From Bacteroidales bacterium (GTDB lineage: Bacteria > Bacteroidota > Bacteroidia > Bacteroidales > JAIOZK01): a DNA stretch of 64,000 bases. This document shows, one piece after another, positions 18,577-26,398 of the stretch. The notes beneath the pieces were generated by a model. That model did no database searches and had not been told where the DNA came from. It was given only the letters and a program-made list of their open reading frames with translations. The stretch is taken from NCBI GenBank assembly GCA_021738625.1, contig JAIPBS010000008.1, positions 1-64,000 of the forward strand. The letters run 5' to 3'. The position numbers and the translations under genes were made by a program. The first letter of the stretch is position 1; the number at the start of each line of letters is the position of its first letter.

Positions 18577-20232
18577 ATGAAAAAGATTTACTTATTTTTT
18601 ACTGCAATATTTTTCTTAACTGCCGGCACAATCCAGGCGCAACAGGTGGAGCGTGAATACGTTTTGCTTGAGATCGTGACAAGCACAACTTGCTATTATT
18701 GTCCTGGAGCAGCAATGGGAGCTGATGATTTAGTTGACAACGGACATGATGCCGCTGTTATTAATTACCACATAAGTGATGGATACTCTAATAACTATTC
18801 AAACAGCAGAGCTAGCTATTATCAAATTACAGGTACTCCAACAGCATATTTTGACGGCACGATAAAAATCAGTGGTGGAAGTAATACTGAAAGTTTGTAT
18901 AATGATTATCTCCAGATGTATAACCAGCGCAAACCCATCAATTCATCCTTTACGCTGGATGTGACCGGCGAAATGTATGGAATGAACAACTACAAAGCCA
19001 CGGTGGATGTGGAAAAAGTAGCCGGCTATTCGGGTACCAACCTGAGGTTGCACCTTGCCTTAACCGAGTCAAACATCCAGCAAAGCTGGCAGGGACAGGA
19101 TCACCTAAACTTTGTGTTGCGTCTGATGGTTCCCGATCAATACGGAACAAGTCTGGATTTTTCAGGTGGCGATACCCAAACCGTTGAGCTGGAGTTCTCA
19201 CTTGACCAATCGTGGGTGCGTGAAAACATGGAAGTGGTTGCCTTTGTGCAGGACAACAGCACCAAAGAAGTGCTACAGGCAACCAAGCTCGACCTGACCA
19301 CCTTTGAAGCAGCATACGACTTTAATGCCGAGGTTTATTCAATAAGGAATATCCCTGATGAAAATTGTTCCGAAACCCTGTACCCGGTTGTCAAAATATA
19401 CAATGTTGGAGATTCCAACCTGACCCAACTCGACTTTGAATATAATGTTAATGGCGGTGAGCCCGCCAGTTATCAATGGACGGGCGAACTGGGATTTTTG
19501 GAATTTGCAGAGGTTGAATTGGATGAGATCGAATTTATGCTGGATGAAGAAAACACGCTGACTGTCTTTGGATACGATCCCAACGGACACGCAGATGAGT
19601 ATCCCGGCAACGACACAACTCACGATACTTTTACCGGCGCGGAAGAAGTACCGCAAACGGTTAAATTACTGCTAAAGCTTGACAATAATCCTGAAGAAAC
19701 CTCCTGGGATGTGCGGAATGCCGGTAATGAGATCATCTATTCCGGAGGGGATTATACCGATCCAGGACAGATGATCAGCCAGACATTCGAGTTTGATGAG
19801 GTGGGTTGCTACACTTTCAACATTTACGATGAAGGCGGTAATGGCCTGCAATCAGGTTATTTCATACTTTACCACGGAAGCAATAACGTGATACTCGAAG
19901 GAACCAAATTTGGTGAACAAGCCGCCATTCAGTTTGGCGCCGGAGGATTTGTGGGTGTTGAAGAAAATGCATTTGATCCCGCCATAGCCGTTTACCCCGT
20001 GCCGGCCAATGAACAGGCTATAACTGAGTTCAATATCGAAGGAAACAGCCAGGTGGAGATTGATGTTTACGATTTGATGGGCAAACGGGTTTACCAATCT
20101 GGAAGCCTGCAAATGAAATCCGGAATCCACCAAATGGAGATCAACACATCTGATCTTAACAATGGCGTTTATTTCGTGAAACTGCGCATCAACAATCAAT
20201 ACTTCACAAAAAAGATTTCTGTGAACAGATAA
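18577..20232 (+). CDS. T9SS-exported Omp28-like protein with thioredoxin-type CxxC motif
   Basis: The start is set at ATG 18577, giving a signal peptide ending at TIQAQ; the frame upstream has no good start. The 551-residue protein begins with a thioredoxin-like region carrying TCYYCPGA near residue 42, followed by a TGTPTAYFDG segment with the cis-proline type motif. Middle beta-rich domains follow, then a T9SS type A sorting domain (VYPVPANEQAITEF, DLMGKRVY, DLNNGVYFVKL). The layout matches Omp28-related proteins of this phylum. A surface thiol-disulfide activity is an inference from the CxxC. A terminator follows at 20251. Confidence 0.82.
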   Translation: MKKIYLFFTAIFFLTAGTIQAQQVEREYVLLEIVTSTTCYYCPGAAMGADDLVDNGHDAAVINYHISDGYSNNYSNSRASYYQITGTPTAYFDGTIKISGGSNTESLYNDYLQMYNQRKPINSSFTLDVTGEMYGMNNYKATVDVEKVAGYSGTNLRLHLALTESNIQQSWQGQDHLNFVLRLMVPDQYGTSLDFSGGDTQTVELEFSLDQSWVRENMEVVAFVQDNSTKEVLQATKLDLTTFEAAYDFNAEVYSIRNIPDENCSETLYPVVKIYNVGDSNLTQLDFEYNVNGGEPASYQWTGELGFLEFAEVELDEIEFMLDEENTLTVFGYDPNGHADEYPGNDTTHDTFTGAEEVPQTVKLLLKLDNNPEETSWDVRNAGNEIIYSGGDYTDPGQMISQTFEFDEVGCYTFNIYDEGGNGLQSGYFILYHGSNNVILEGTKFGEQAAIQFGAGGFVGVEENAFDPAIAVYPVPANEQAITEFNIEGNSQVEIDVYDLMGKRVYQSGSLQMKSGIHQMEINTSDLNNGVYFVKLRINNQYFTKKISVNR

Positions 20233-20250
20233 TAATTCTTAAACAAAGTA

Positions 20251-20286
20251 AAAAAGCCTGTTATCGAATAGATGGCAGGTTTTTTT
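20251..20286 (+). terminator. Terminator after the Omp28-like gene
   Basis: AAAAAG-CCTG pairs with CAGG-TTTTTT around an AT-rich loop and ends in seven T residues, 18 bp past the stop codon. Confidence 0.75.
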
Positions 20287-20300
20287 ATTTTTAATTTATT

Positions 20301-20655
20301 ACGCCCCTTCGGGGCTTTTTTGATTCAGGTCCTTCTTCTCACAGGGCTGTCATCCTGTGCTATTTATTCCGGCCCGTTGGGCCTTTCCTTTTTGTTAATG
20401 CAATCTTTCAGGTTTCCTTACACTATACAGATTACCCAGGCCTAAAGAGGCGACGTATATATTCAGGGGGGTTAAATCTCCTGACCGGGGAAAACTTGAT
20501 GTTTCGGCCCGCTGGGCCTTTTAGTCGATGCATTCTTTTGGTTTTGAACCACTGTTTATAAAAGTGTCCAAGCCCCAAAGGGGCGCAATAAATAGCAGGG
20601 GGTGAAGCCCCCTGATAAAAGGGAACGTATTAACAAAAGCCCCAACGGGGCGAAA
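20301..20655. repeat. GC-hairpin repeat block, left of the RAYT gene
   Basis: About 355 bp of small perfect palindromes separated by spacers: CGCCCCTTCGGGGC, CACAGGGCTG...CCTGTG, GGCCCGTTGGGCC, AGCCCCAAAGGGGC, AGGGGGTGAAGCCCCCT and GCCCCAACGGGGC. The order of modules equals that in the right block (21129-21354), with one extra, more diverged unit in the middle. This is a REP-like array associated with the transposase gene it flanks. Confidence 0.9.
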
Positions 20656-20658
20656 TAA

Positions 20659-21111
20659 CTAATCCCAGACGTATTTTTCATCATACGGGACTTCATACTT
20701 TTTTAGAAACATCAAATATTCCTGTTTAAAGGTCATCTTCTTGTGATGTGATTCCTGATTAACAATATAATCTGCAACTGCGTCCACCTCCTTGGCACCA
20801 ATCGAAAAACCTCCATAGCCGTTTTGCCAATAGAATTTTTCAAATGCTCTTCCTTTTGTTTTGATCCATTTGGAAGAATGAGATTTTAATTCCTCCACCA
20901 ATTTCATGAGTGAAACCTTCCTTGACAATAAACAAAGAATGTGCACATGATCCTTAAAACCACCAATTTTAAGGGGGTACGATTCCAGGTTTTTACAAAT
21001 TCCACTCAGGTATGCATACAATTCATCTTGTATTTCATCTTTGATAAACGGATACCTGTCTTTTGTGCTAAAGGTGATGTGCATGTAATTTTTAACCAAT
21101 GATTGAGGCAT
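20659..21111 (-). CDS. REP-associated tyrosine transposase (RAYT, Y1/HUH family)
   Basis: This 150-residue, single-domain Y1 transposase of the IS200-like superfamily carries the HUH metal-binding motif (HVH, H55 and H57 in DHVHIL). The probable catalytic tyrosine is Y115 in ADYIVNQESHH, and WQNGYGGFSI is a typical RAYT signature. RAYTs are domesticated relatives that mobilise REP hairpins instead of a full insertion sequence. The long GC-hairpin repeats that start 3 bp after its stop and 17 bp before its start are therefore its likely substrates. The gene is intact. Confidence 0.9.
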   Translation of the reverse strand: MPQSLVKNYMHITFSTKDRYPFIKDEIQDELYAYLSGICKNLESYPLKIGGFKDHVHILCLLSRKVSLMKLVEELKSHSSKWIKTKGRAFEKFYWQNGYGGFSIGAKEVDAVADYIVNQESHHKKMTFKQEYLMFLKKYEVPYDEKYVWD

Positions 21112-21128
21112 GATGTATAATTTTTATT

Positions 21129-21354
21129 TCGCCCCTTCGGGGCTTTGGTTGATTCAGGTCCTTCTTCTCACAGGGCTGACACCCTGTGCTAGTTATTTCG
21201 GCCCGTTGGGCCTTAATTTCTATCAATACATTCCCTTGGCTTCCATGACAGTCCACAAAATTGTCCAAGCCCCAAAGGGGCGCAATAAATAGCAGGGGGT
21301 GAAGCCCCCTGATTTTTGGGTGACCTATTAACAAAGCCCCAACGGGGCGAAACA
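21129..21354. repeat. GC-hairpin repeat block, right of the RAYT gene
   Basis: About 225 bp with the same ordered set of palindromes as the left block and high identity to it, for example the shared segment TGATTCAGGTCCTTCTTCTC. Both blocks read in the same direction, so gene and repeats together form a direct-repeat-flanked cassette. Confidence 0.9.
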
Positions 21355-21374
21355 ATTCCTTATACAATTACCTG

Positions 21375-23381
21375 TTAAAACAATCCGTCCAACACCTCAT
21401 CATCGGCGATGTTGGGAAGGGTGACCTTGAGGTTGGGATTTTCCTGCATGGCCCGTTTGATGGCAAAGATGGCGCCGTCGTTGCGTGCCCAGCTGCGGCG
21501 TGCGATGCCATTGTTCACATCCCAGTGAAGCATCATTTTCAGCCTGCGGTCGGCGGCCTCGCTGCCGTCCAGCACCATGCCGAATCCGCCGTTGATCACT
21601 TCGCCCCAACCGACTCCGCCGCCGTTGTGGATCGAAACCCAGGTGGCGCCGCGGAAGGCATCTCCGATCACATTCTGAATGGCCATGTCGGCGGTGAATT
21701 TGGAGCCGTCATAAATATTGGAAGTTTCCCGGTAAGGGGAATCTGTTCCCGAAACATCATGATGGTCGCGGCCCAGCACTACCGGCGCCTTGATCTCACC
21801 GGATTTGATGGCATTGTTAAATGCTTCCGCAATCCGGGTACGCCCTTCGCAGTCGGCATATAAAATTCTGGCCTGCGAGCCGACTACCAGCTTGTTTTCC
21901 TCAGCAGCCCTGATCCAGCGCAGGTTATCCTCCAACTGTTGCCTGATTTCACCGGGAGTCTCTGATGACATTTGATCCAGAACGTCAGCAGCAATGTTGT
22001 CGGTGGTTCGTAGGTCTTCAGGATCGGAAGAGGTACACACCCAACGGAAAGGCCCGAACCCATAATCGAAACACATGGGTCCCATGATATCCTGTACATA
22101 GGAAGGATATTTGAATTCACCCTTTTCATCCAGGATATCGGCCCCTGCCCTGCTTGCCTCCAGCAAAAAAGCATTGCCGTAATCAAAGAAATACATGCCT
22201 TTTGCCGCCAACTTGTTAATGACTTCCACCTGTTGTTTAAGGGAGGCGTAAACATGTTTACGGAATTCATCGGGATCGGCAGCCATCATTTTATTGGATT
22301 CCTCAAAGCTCAGTCCGGCGGGATAATAACCGCCTGCAAAAGGATTATGAAGTGAAGTCTGATCGGAACCGATCTCAACATGCATATCCTCCTCGAAAAA
22401 TCTTTCCCAGAGGTCAACAACATTTCCCTGGAAAGCCAACGAAACGGCTTCTTTATTTTCTTTTGCTTTTCTGATCCTCGGGATCAATTCATCCGGATCA
22501 TCATAAAGCTCATCCACCCAGCCCTGTGAATGTCGCTTTTTGGCAGCAGACGGATTGATCTCCGCGATCACTCCCACAGCCCCGGCAATCACAGCCGCTT
22601 TGGCCTGAGCGCCTGACATCCCACCCAAACCAGAGCTGACGAACAACTTCCCGCCAAGGCCCTCATCATTCTTCTGTATGATACGGCCAGCATTCATCAC
22701 CGTGATGGTGGTTCCATGAACAATACCCTGTGGACCGATATACATAAAGGATCCTGCCGTCATCTGCCCGTATTGCGAAACGCCCAGCGCATTGAAACGC
22801 TCCCAGTCGTCGGGTTTGGAATAATTGGGGACAACCATGCCGTTGGTAACCACCACCCTGGGAGCATCCTGATGCGAAGGGAATAAACCCATGGGATGGC
22901 CGGAATACAGCACAAGAGTTTGTTCTTCCGTCATCTCGGCCAGGTATTTCATGGTCAGCCGGTATTGCGCCCAGTTCTGGAATACCGCGCCATTGCCACC
23001 GTATGTGATCAGCTCGTGAGGATGCTGGGCCACCGCTTCGTCCAGGTTGTTGCTCAGCATCAGCATGATGGCTGCCGCCTGTTTGGATTTATGCGGAAAG
23101 TCGTCGATGGTGCGTGCCGTGATGGGATAATCGGGCCGATAGCGATACATATAGATGCGACCGTATTTTTTCAGCTCATCTGCAAACTCAGGGGCAAGGG
23201 CGGCATGATGCTTTTTGTCGAAATACCTGAGTGCGTTTTTCAATGCAAGCTTCTTCTCCTCCTTTGACAGAATGTCTTTTCTCCTGGGAGCGTGATTGAT
23301 ACCGGTATCAATTGCCTTAGGACCGGGAAGCTGTTCAGGTATGCCCGCAAGAATCTCTTTCTGAAAATCAGTCTGTGTCAT
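21375..23381 (-). CDS. hutU: Urocanate hydratase (long form)
   Basis: HutU converts urocanate to imidazolone propionate in histidine degradation, using tightly bound NAD. At 668 residues it is about 110 longer than the Pseudomonas enzyme, as is usual for the Bacteroidota form. Motifs: YGGNGAVFQNW, YSGHPMGLFP, GGMSGAQ for NAD binding, and FRWVCTS with the active-site cysteine region. It follows the ECF sigma gene by 20 bp. No hutH, hutI or hutG/ftcD genes are nearby, so the rest of the pathway must be elsewhere. Confidence 0.96.
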   Translation of the reverse strand: MTQTDFQKEILAGIPEQLPGPKAIDTGINHAPRRKDILSKEEKKLALKNALRYFDKKHHAALAPEFADELKKYGRIYMYRYRPDYPITARTIDDFPHKSKQAAAIMLMLSNNLDEAVAQHPHELITYGGNGAVFQNWAQYRLTMKYLAEMTEEQTLVLYSGHPMGLFPSHQDAPRVVVTNGMVVPNYSKPDDWERFNALGVSQYGQMTAGSFMYIGPQGIVHGTTITVMNAGRIIQKNDEGLGGKLFVSSGLGGMSGAQAKAAVIAGAVGVIAEINPSAAKKRHSQGWVDELYDDPDELIPRIRKAKENKEAVSLAFQGNVVDLWERFFEEDMHVEIGSDQTSLHNPFAGGYYPAGLSFEESNKMMAADPDEFRKHVYASLKQQVEVINKLAAKGMYFFDYGNAFLLEASRAGADILDEKGEFKYPSYVQDIMGPMCFDYGFGPFRWVCTSSDPEDLRTTDNIAADVLDQMSSETPGEIRQQLEDNLRWIRAAEENKLVVGSQARILYADCEGRTRIAEAFNNAIKSGEIKAPVVLGRDHHDVSGTDSPYRETSNIYDGSKFTADMAIQNVIGDAFRGATWVSIHNGGGVGWGEVINGGFGMVLDGSEAADRRLKMMLHWDVNNGIARRSWARNDGAIFAIKRAMQENPNLKVTLPNIADDEVLDGLF

Positions 23382-23401
23382 TTCCTTTATGTTTTATGTA
23401 T

Positions 23402-24010
23402 TTAGATATTATCCTGAGAATCTTTCAGGATGTTGAACAAATATTCCCTCGCTCGATAGAGCTGGGCTTTAACTGTACCCAGCGGCAAATCCATTTCCCG
23501 GGCGATCTCGTCATAGGAATACTCCTTGAAATATCTCATCTGAACCAAATCGCGATAATGCGGTTTCAGCTTATGCACCACTTCACGCATCAACTTGATC
23601 TTCTGGTTTTTGATGACTTTCTCTTCAGGATCGAGCGATTCGGAAGGAATGGTGTCGGCCATTTCCTGATGCTCTTCATCGCCGAAACCGGTATTCATCG
23701 AAAAGGTATGTTTCTTTTTCCTGCGGATGAAATCGATGCAATTGTTTGAAGCGATCTTAAACAGCCAGGTACTGAAAGCGTAATTGGGCGTATATTGATC
23801 CAGGTTTTTGAATGCCTTCCCAAAAGCCTCGATGGTAAGGTCCTCGGCGTCGCTGGGATTGTTGGTCATCTTGAGCAGCATAAAATACAGCGAATCCCTG
23901 TAGTAATGCATCAACTCGGCATAGGCCTTTTGATCCTTTTGCCCTACCGCCTTTTGGACCAAGGTGTAATCCCGTTTTCCTTTTTCAGTTAAATTTGAAC
24001 CTACTTCCAT
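23402..24010 (-). CDS. RNA polymerase sigma-70 factor, ECF type
   Basis: This 202-residue protein has sigma region 2 (about 40-100: NNPSDAEDLTIEAFGKAF, FSTWLFKIASNNCIDFIRR) and region 4 (about 145-195: YRDLVQMRYFKEYSYDEIA, LGTVKAQLYRAREYL). Region 3 is absent, as in ECF sigmas. Its start overlaps the glycosyltransferase stop by 10 bp. No anti-sigma gene follows; hutU does. Control may therefore depend on an unlinked anti-sigma or on expression level. Confidence 0.93.
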   Translation of the reverse strand: MEVGSNLTEKGKRDYTLVQKAVGQKDQKAYAELMHYYRDSLYFMLLKMTNNPSDAEDLTIEAFGKAFKNLDQYTPNYAFSTWLFKIASNNCIDFIRRKKKHTFSMNTGFGDEEHQEMADTIPSESLDPEEKVIKNQKIKLMREVVHKLKPHYRDLVQMRYFKEYSYDEIAREMDLPLGTVKAQLYRAREYLFNILKDSQDNI

Positions 24011-25131
24011 TTATTCCGCTTCCTAATGAAATTCGTTAGAACCAAAAATGTGCTCATCAGAATGAGCATCAGTTCGTACATCGGCGAAAATAATAATAAA
24101 TCTTTTTCATATAATTTATTGCTGCATTTTTTTAGGATTATAAGCTGGCTTACAAGCCTTAGCAAAAACAAAAAGAGGGTTGCAGGCCAGAAGAAGGGAA
24201 AGGTCAGGTTCAGGACAAAAAGGATGAAAAACGATAATTGGGAAGCAGAATAAAGACCCAGCAACCATTTGAAATGCTTTTTATAATAAGCTGCCGTGGA
24301 AAAATGTCTGCGTTTTTGCCTGATCCACCGATCCAATGAAGTTGACGGCCTGGAATACATAAATGCATCCGGATGAATATTGATCCCCGTATTGCCCGTC
24401 CTGGCCACCTGATTGATGAACAGGTCATCATCTCCGGAAGCTACTTTATAATGTGAGGTAAACCCTTTGGACTGATAGAAAAGCTTTTTCTTGTAGGCGA
24501 GATTCCTGCCCACGCCCATATATGGTATTCCCCGCAGAGCATAGGACAGATATTGAATGGCCACATGCATGCCGTCGAAGCGGATGAGTTTGTTCAGCAA
24601 GCCATTCTTTTTCTCGAACGGGCCATAGCCCAAAACAACCTCGGTCTGACTATGGAATCGGGCAGCCATCGACCTGATCCAATTCCGGCCTGTCGGCCGG
24701 CAATCCGCATCGGTGAGCAGGATCAGGTCGTTTTTGGCGGATTTGATCCCAATGCTCAGGGGAAACTTCTTGCCTTTGAAAAAATTCAAATCCTGCCGGA
24801 TGTGAATCACTTTCAACCTTTCGTATTGCTTTTCCATTTCATCAAGCAATTCATCGCTTTCATCAGTGGAAGCATCATCAACCACCAGCACCTCAAAATC
24901 AGGATAATCCTGATCAATAATCAGGGGCAAATGTTTTTTTAGGTTGGAATATTCATTTTTAGCGCTGATCACAACAGAAACGGGCAGTGATTGCACCGGG
25001 GGTTCGGGGATCTTCCTGAAGGCCAGTCTGGCAAAGAAATACCAGTAATAAAACAACTGGATCACCACATTGAACGCAAAGAGGATCAGTAAGATAAGCT
25101 CAACAAACAGGTCATTGTGATTGAACGGCAT
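24001..25131 (-). CDS. Family 2 glycosyltransferase, membrane-bound
   Basis: This 376-residue protein has an N-terminal membrane helix (about 8-33) and a GT-A catalytic domain with VVISAKNEYSNLKKHLPLI, VDDASTDES, the metal-binding DADCRP and a late RQKRRHFSTA motif equivalent to QxxRW. Two or three C-terminal helices follow. The shape fits processive or lipid-linked GT2 enzymes that face the cytoplasm and use nucleotide sugars. It heads a three-gene unit with the ECF sigma gene and hutU. The glycan product is unknown. Confidence 0.88.
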   Translation of the reverse strand: MPFNHNDLFVELILLILFAFNVVIQLFYYWYFFARLAFRKIPEPPVQSLPVSVVISAKNEYSNLKKHLPLIIDQDYPDFEVLVVDDASTDESDELLDEMEKQYERLKVIHIRQDLNFFKGKKFPLSIGIKSAKNDLILLTDADCRPTGRNWIRSMAARFHSQTEVVLGYGPFEKKNGLLNKLIRFDGMHVAIQYLSYALRGIPYMGVGRNLAYKKKLFYQSKGFTSHYKVASGDDDLFINQVARTGNTGINIHPDAFMYSRPSTSLDRWIRQKRRHFSTAAYYKKHFKWLLGLYSASQLSFFILFVLNLTFPFFWPATLFLFLLRLVSQLIILKKCSNKLYEKDLLLFSPMYELMLILMSTFLVLTNFIRKRNKWK

Positions 25132-25181
25132 AGGTAGATATTTGAGGCTACTAAATTAACCTTAACAAATAAATTAAAGCG

Positions 25182-25189
25182 TATCTTTG
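25182..25189 (+). promoter_or_regulatory. tgt promoter, -7 box, very close to the start codon
   Basis: TATCTTTG is a perfect -7 element that ends only 11 bp before the ATG at 25200. Transcription would begin about five bases before the start codon, so the mRNA may be nearly leaderless. Confidence 0.6.
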
Positions 25190-25199
25190 GGCATTAAAA

Positions 25200-26333
25200 A
25201 TGATAGATTTTAGGATTACGGGAAAAGACAGGCAAAGCGGGGCACGTGCAGGGGAAATTTCCACCGGGCACGGCAAGATACGAACCCCTGTGTTTATGCC
25301 CGTTGGTACTCTGGGCGGGGTGAAACTGATCCATACCAAAGAGCTCAGGGAAGACATCAAAGCCCGCATCATTCTTGGAAATACTTACCACCTGTATCTT
25401 CGTCCCGGTACGGACATTATCGAAAAGGCCGGCGGACTGCATAAATTCAATGGTTGGAGCGGCCCCATACTCACCGACAGCGGCGGTTATCAGGTTTACT
25501 CCCTGGCCCACAAAAGAAAATTAACGAATGAGGGAGTCGTGTTCCAATCGCATATTGACGGATCGCGACATAAGTTCACCCCTGAAAACGTTATGGATAT
25601 TCAGCGTAGCATCGGGGCCGACATCATCATGGGTTTGGACGAATGCACCCCCTATCCCTGCGATTACGATTATGCCGAAAAGTCAATGTACTTAACCCAT
25701 GCATGGCTCGACAGGTGCATAAAGCGTTTTGATGAAACCGAAGACCGGCACGGCTATCCTCAAACCCTCTTTCCTATTGTGCAGGGAAGCATACACAAAG
25801 ACCTGCGGAAAGCCTCTGCCGAAAAGATCGCATCAATAGCGGCCGGTGGAAATGCCATCGGTGGACTGTCGGTGGGCGAACCGCATGAGATCATGTATGA
25901 AATGACCGCCCTGGTATGCAACATCCTGCCGCAGGATAAACCCCGTTACCTGATGGGCGTCGGAACTCCTGAAAACATTCTGGAATCCATATCGCTGGGT
26001 GTGGATATGTTCGATTGCGTGATGCCCACCCGGAATGCAAGGCACGGGCTGATCTATACCAGTGAGGGCGTTATCAACATAAAAAATGAAAAATGGAAGG
26101 ATGATTTCTCTCCTTTGGATGAAAAGGGAGATTCATTCGCCGACACACAATATTCCAAAGCCTACGTGCGTCATTTGTTCGTTGCAGGCGAACAGCTCGG
26201 AGCCATGATCACTTCCCTGCACAACCTGCGTTTTTACATAAAGCTGGTTGAAACCGCCAGAGAAAAGATCATCGAAGGCAATTTCACGGAATGGAAAAAC
26301 GGGATGCTGAAAAAGCTTGGCAACAGACTGTAG
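25200..26333 (+). CDS. tgt: tRNA-guanine transglycosylase
   Basis: Tgt exchanges guanine for preQ1 at the wobble position of tRNAs for Asn, Asp, His and Tyr. The 377-residue protein has catalytic D93 in ILTDSGGYQV and the second Asp in FDCVMPTRNARHG. The structural zinc site normally reads CxCxxC before the conserved YSxAYxRHL. Here that position reads EKGDSFADTQ, so all three cysteines are replaced, while the later His (SLHNLRFY) remains. The catalytic core is intact, so the enzyme is probably active. Five envelope genes follow before the lptF/lptG-type permease gene. Confidence 0.96.
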   Translation: MIDFRITGKDRQSGARAGEISTGHGKIRTPVFMPVGTLGGVKLIHTKELREDIKARIILGNTYHLYLRPGTDIIEKAGGLHKFNGWSGPILTDSGGYQVYSLAHKRKLTNEGVVFQSHIDGSRHKFTPENVMDIQRSIGADIIMGLDECTPYPCDYDYAEKSMYLTHAWLDRCIKRFDETEDRHGYPQTLFPIVQGSIHKDLRKASAEKIASIAAGGNAIGGLSVGEPHEIMYEMTALVCNILPQDKPRYLMGVGTPENILESISLGVDMFDCVMPTRNARHGLIYTSEGVINIKNEKWKDDFSPLDEKGDSFADTQYSKAYVRHLFVAGEQLGAMITSLHNLRFYIKLVETAREKIIEGNFTEWKNGMLKKLGNRL

Positions 26334-26398
26334 AAAACAAATCTTAATGCTGAGTTAATGATCGGATAGAGCATTATTGTTATCATTGCTGAAATATT

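Noticed and set aside
20301-21354. A CRISPR-like array because of regularly spaced short palindromes
   Set aside because: The palindromes differ from each other, spacing is irregular, there are no repeated units with unique spacers and no cas genes. The RAYT/REP explanation fits all of it.
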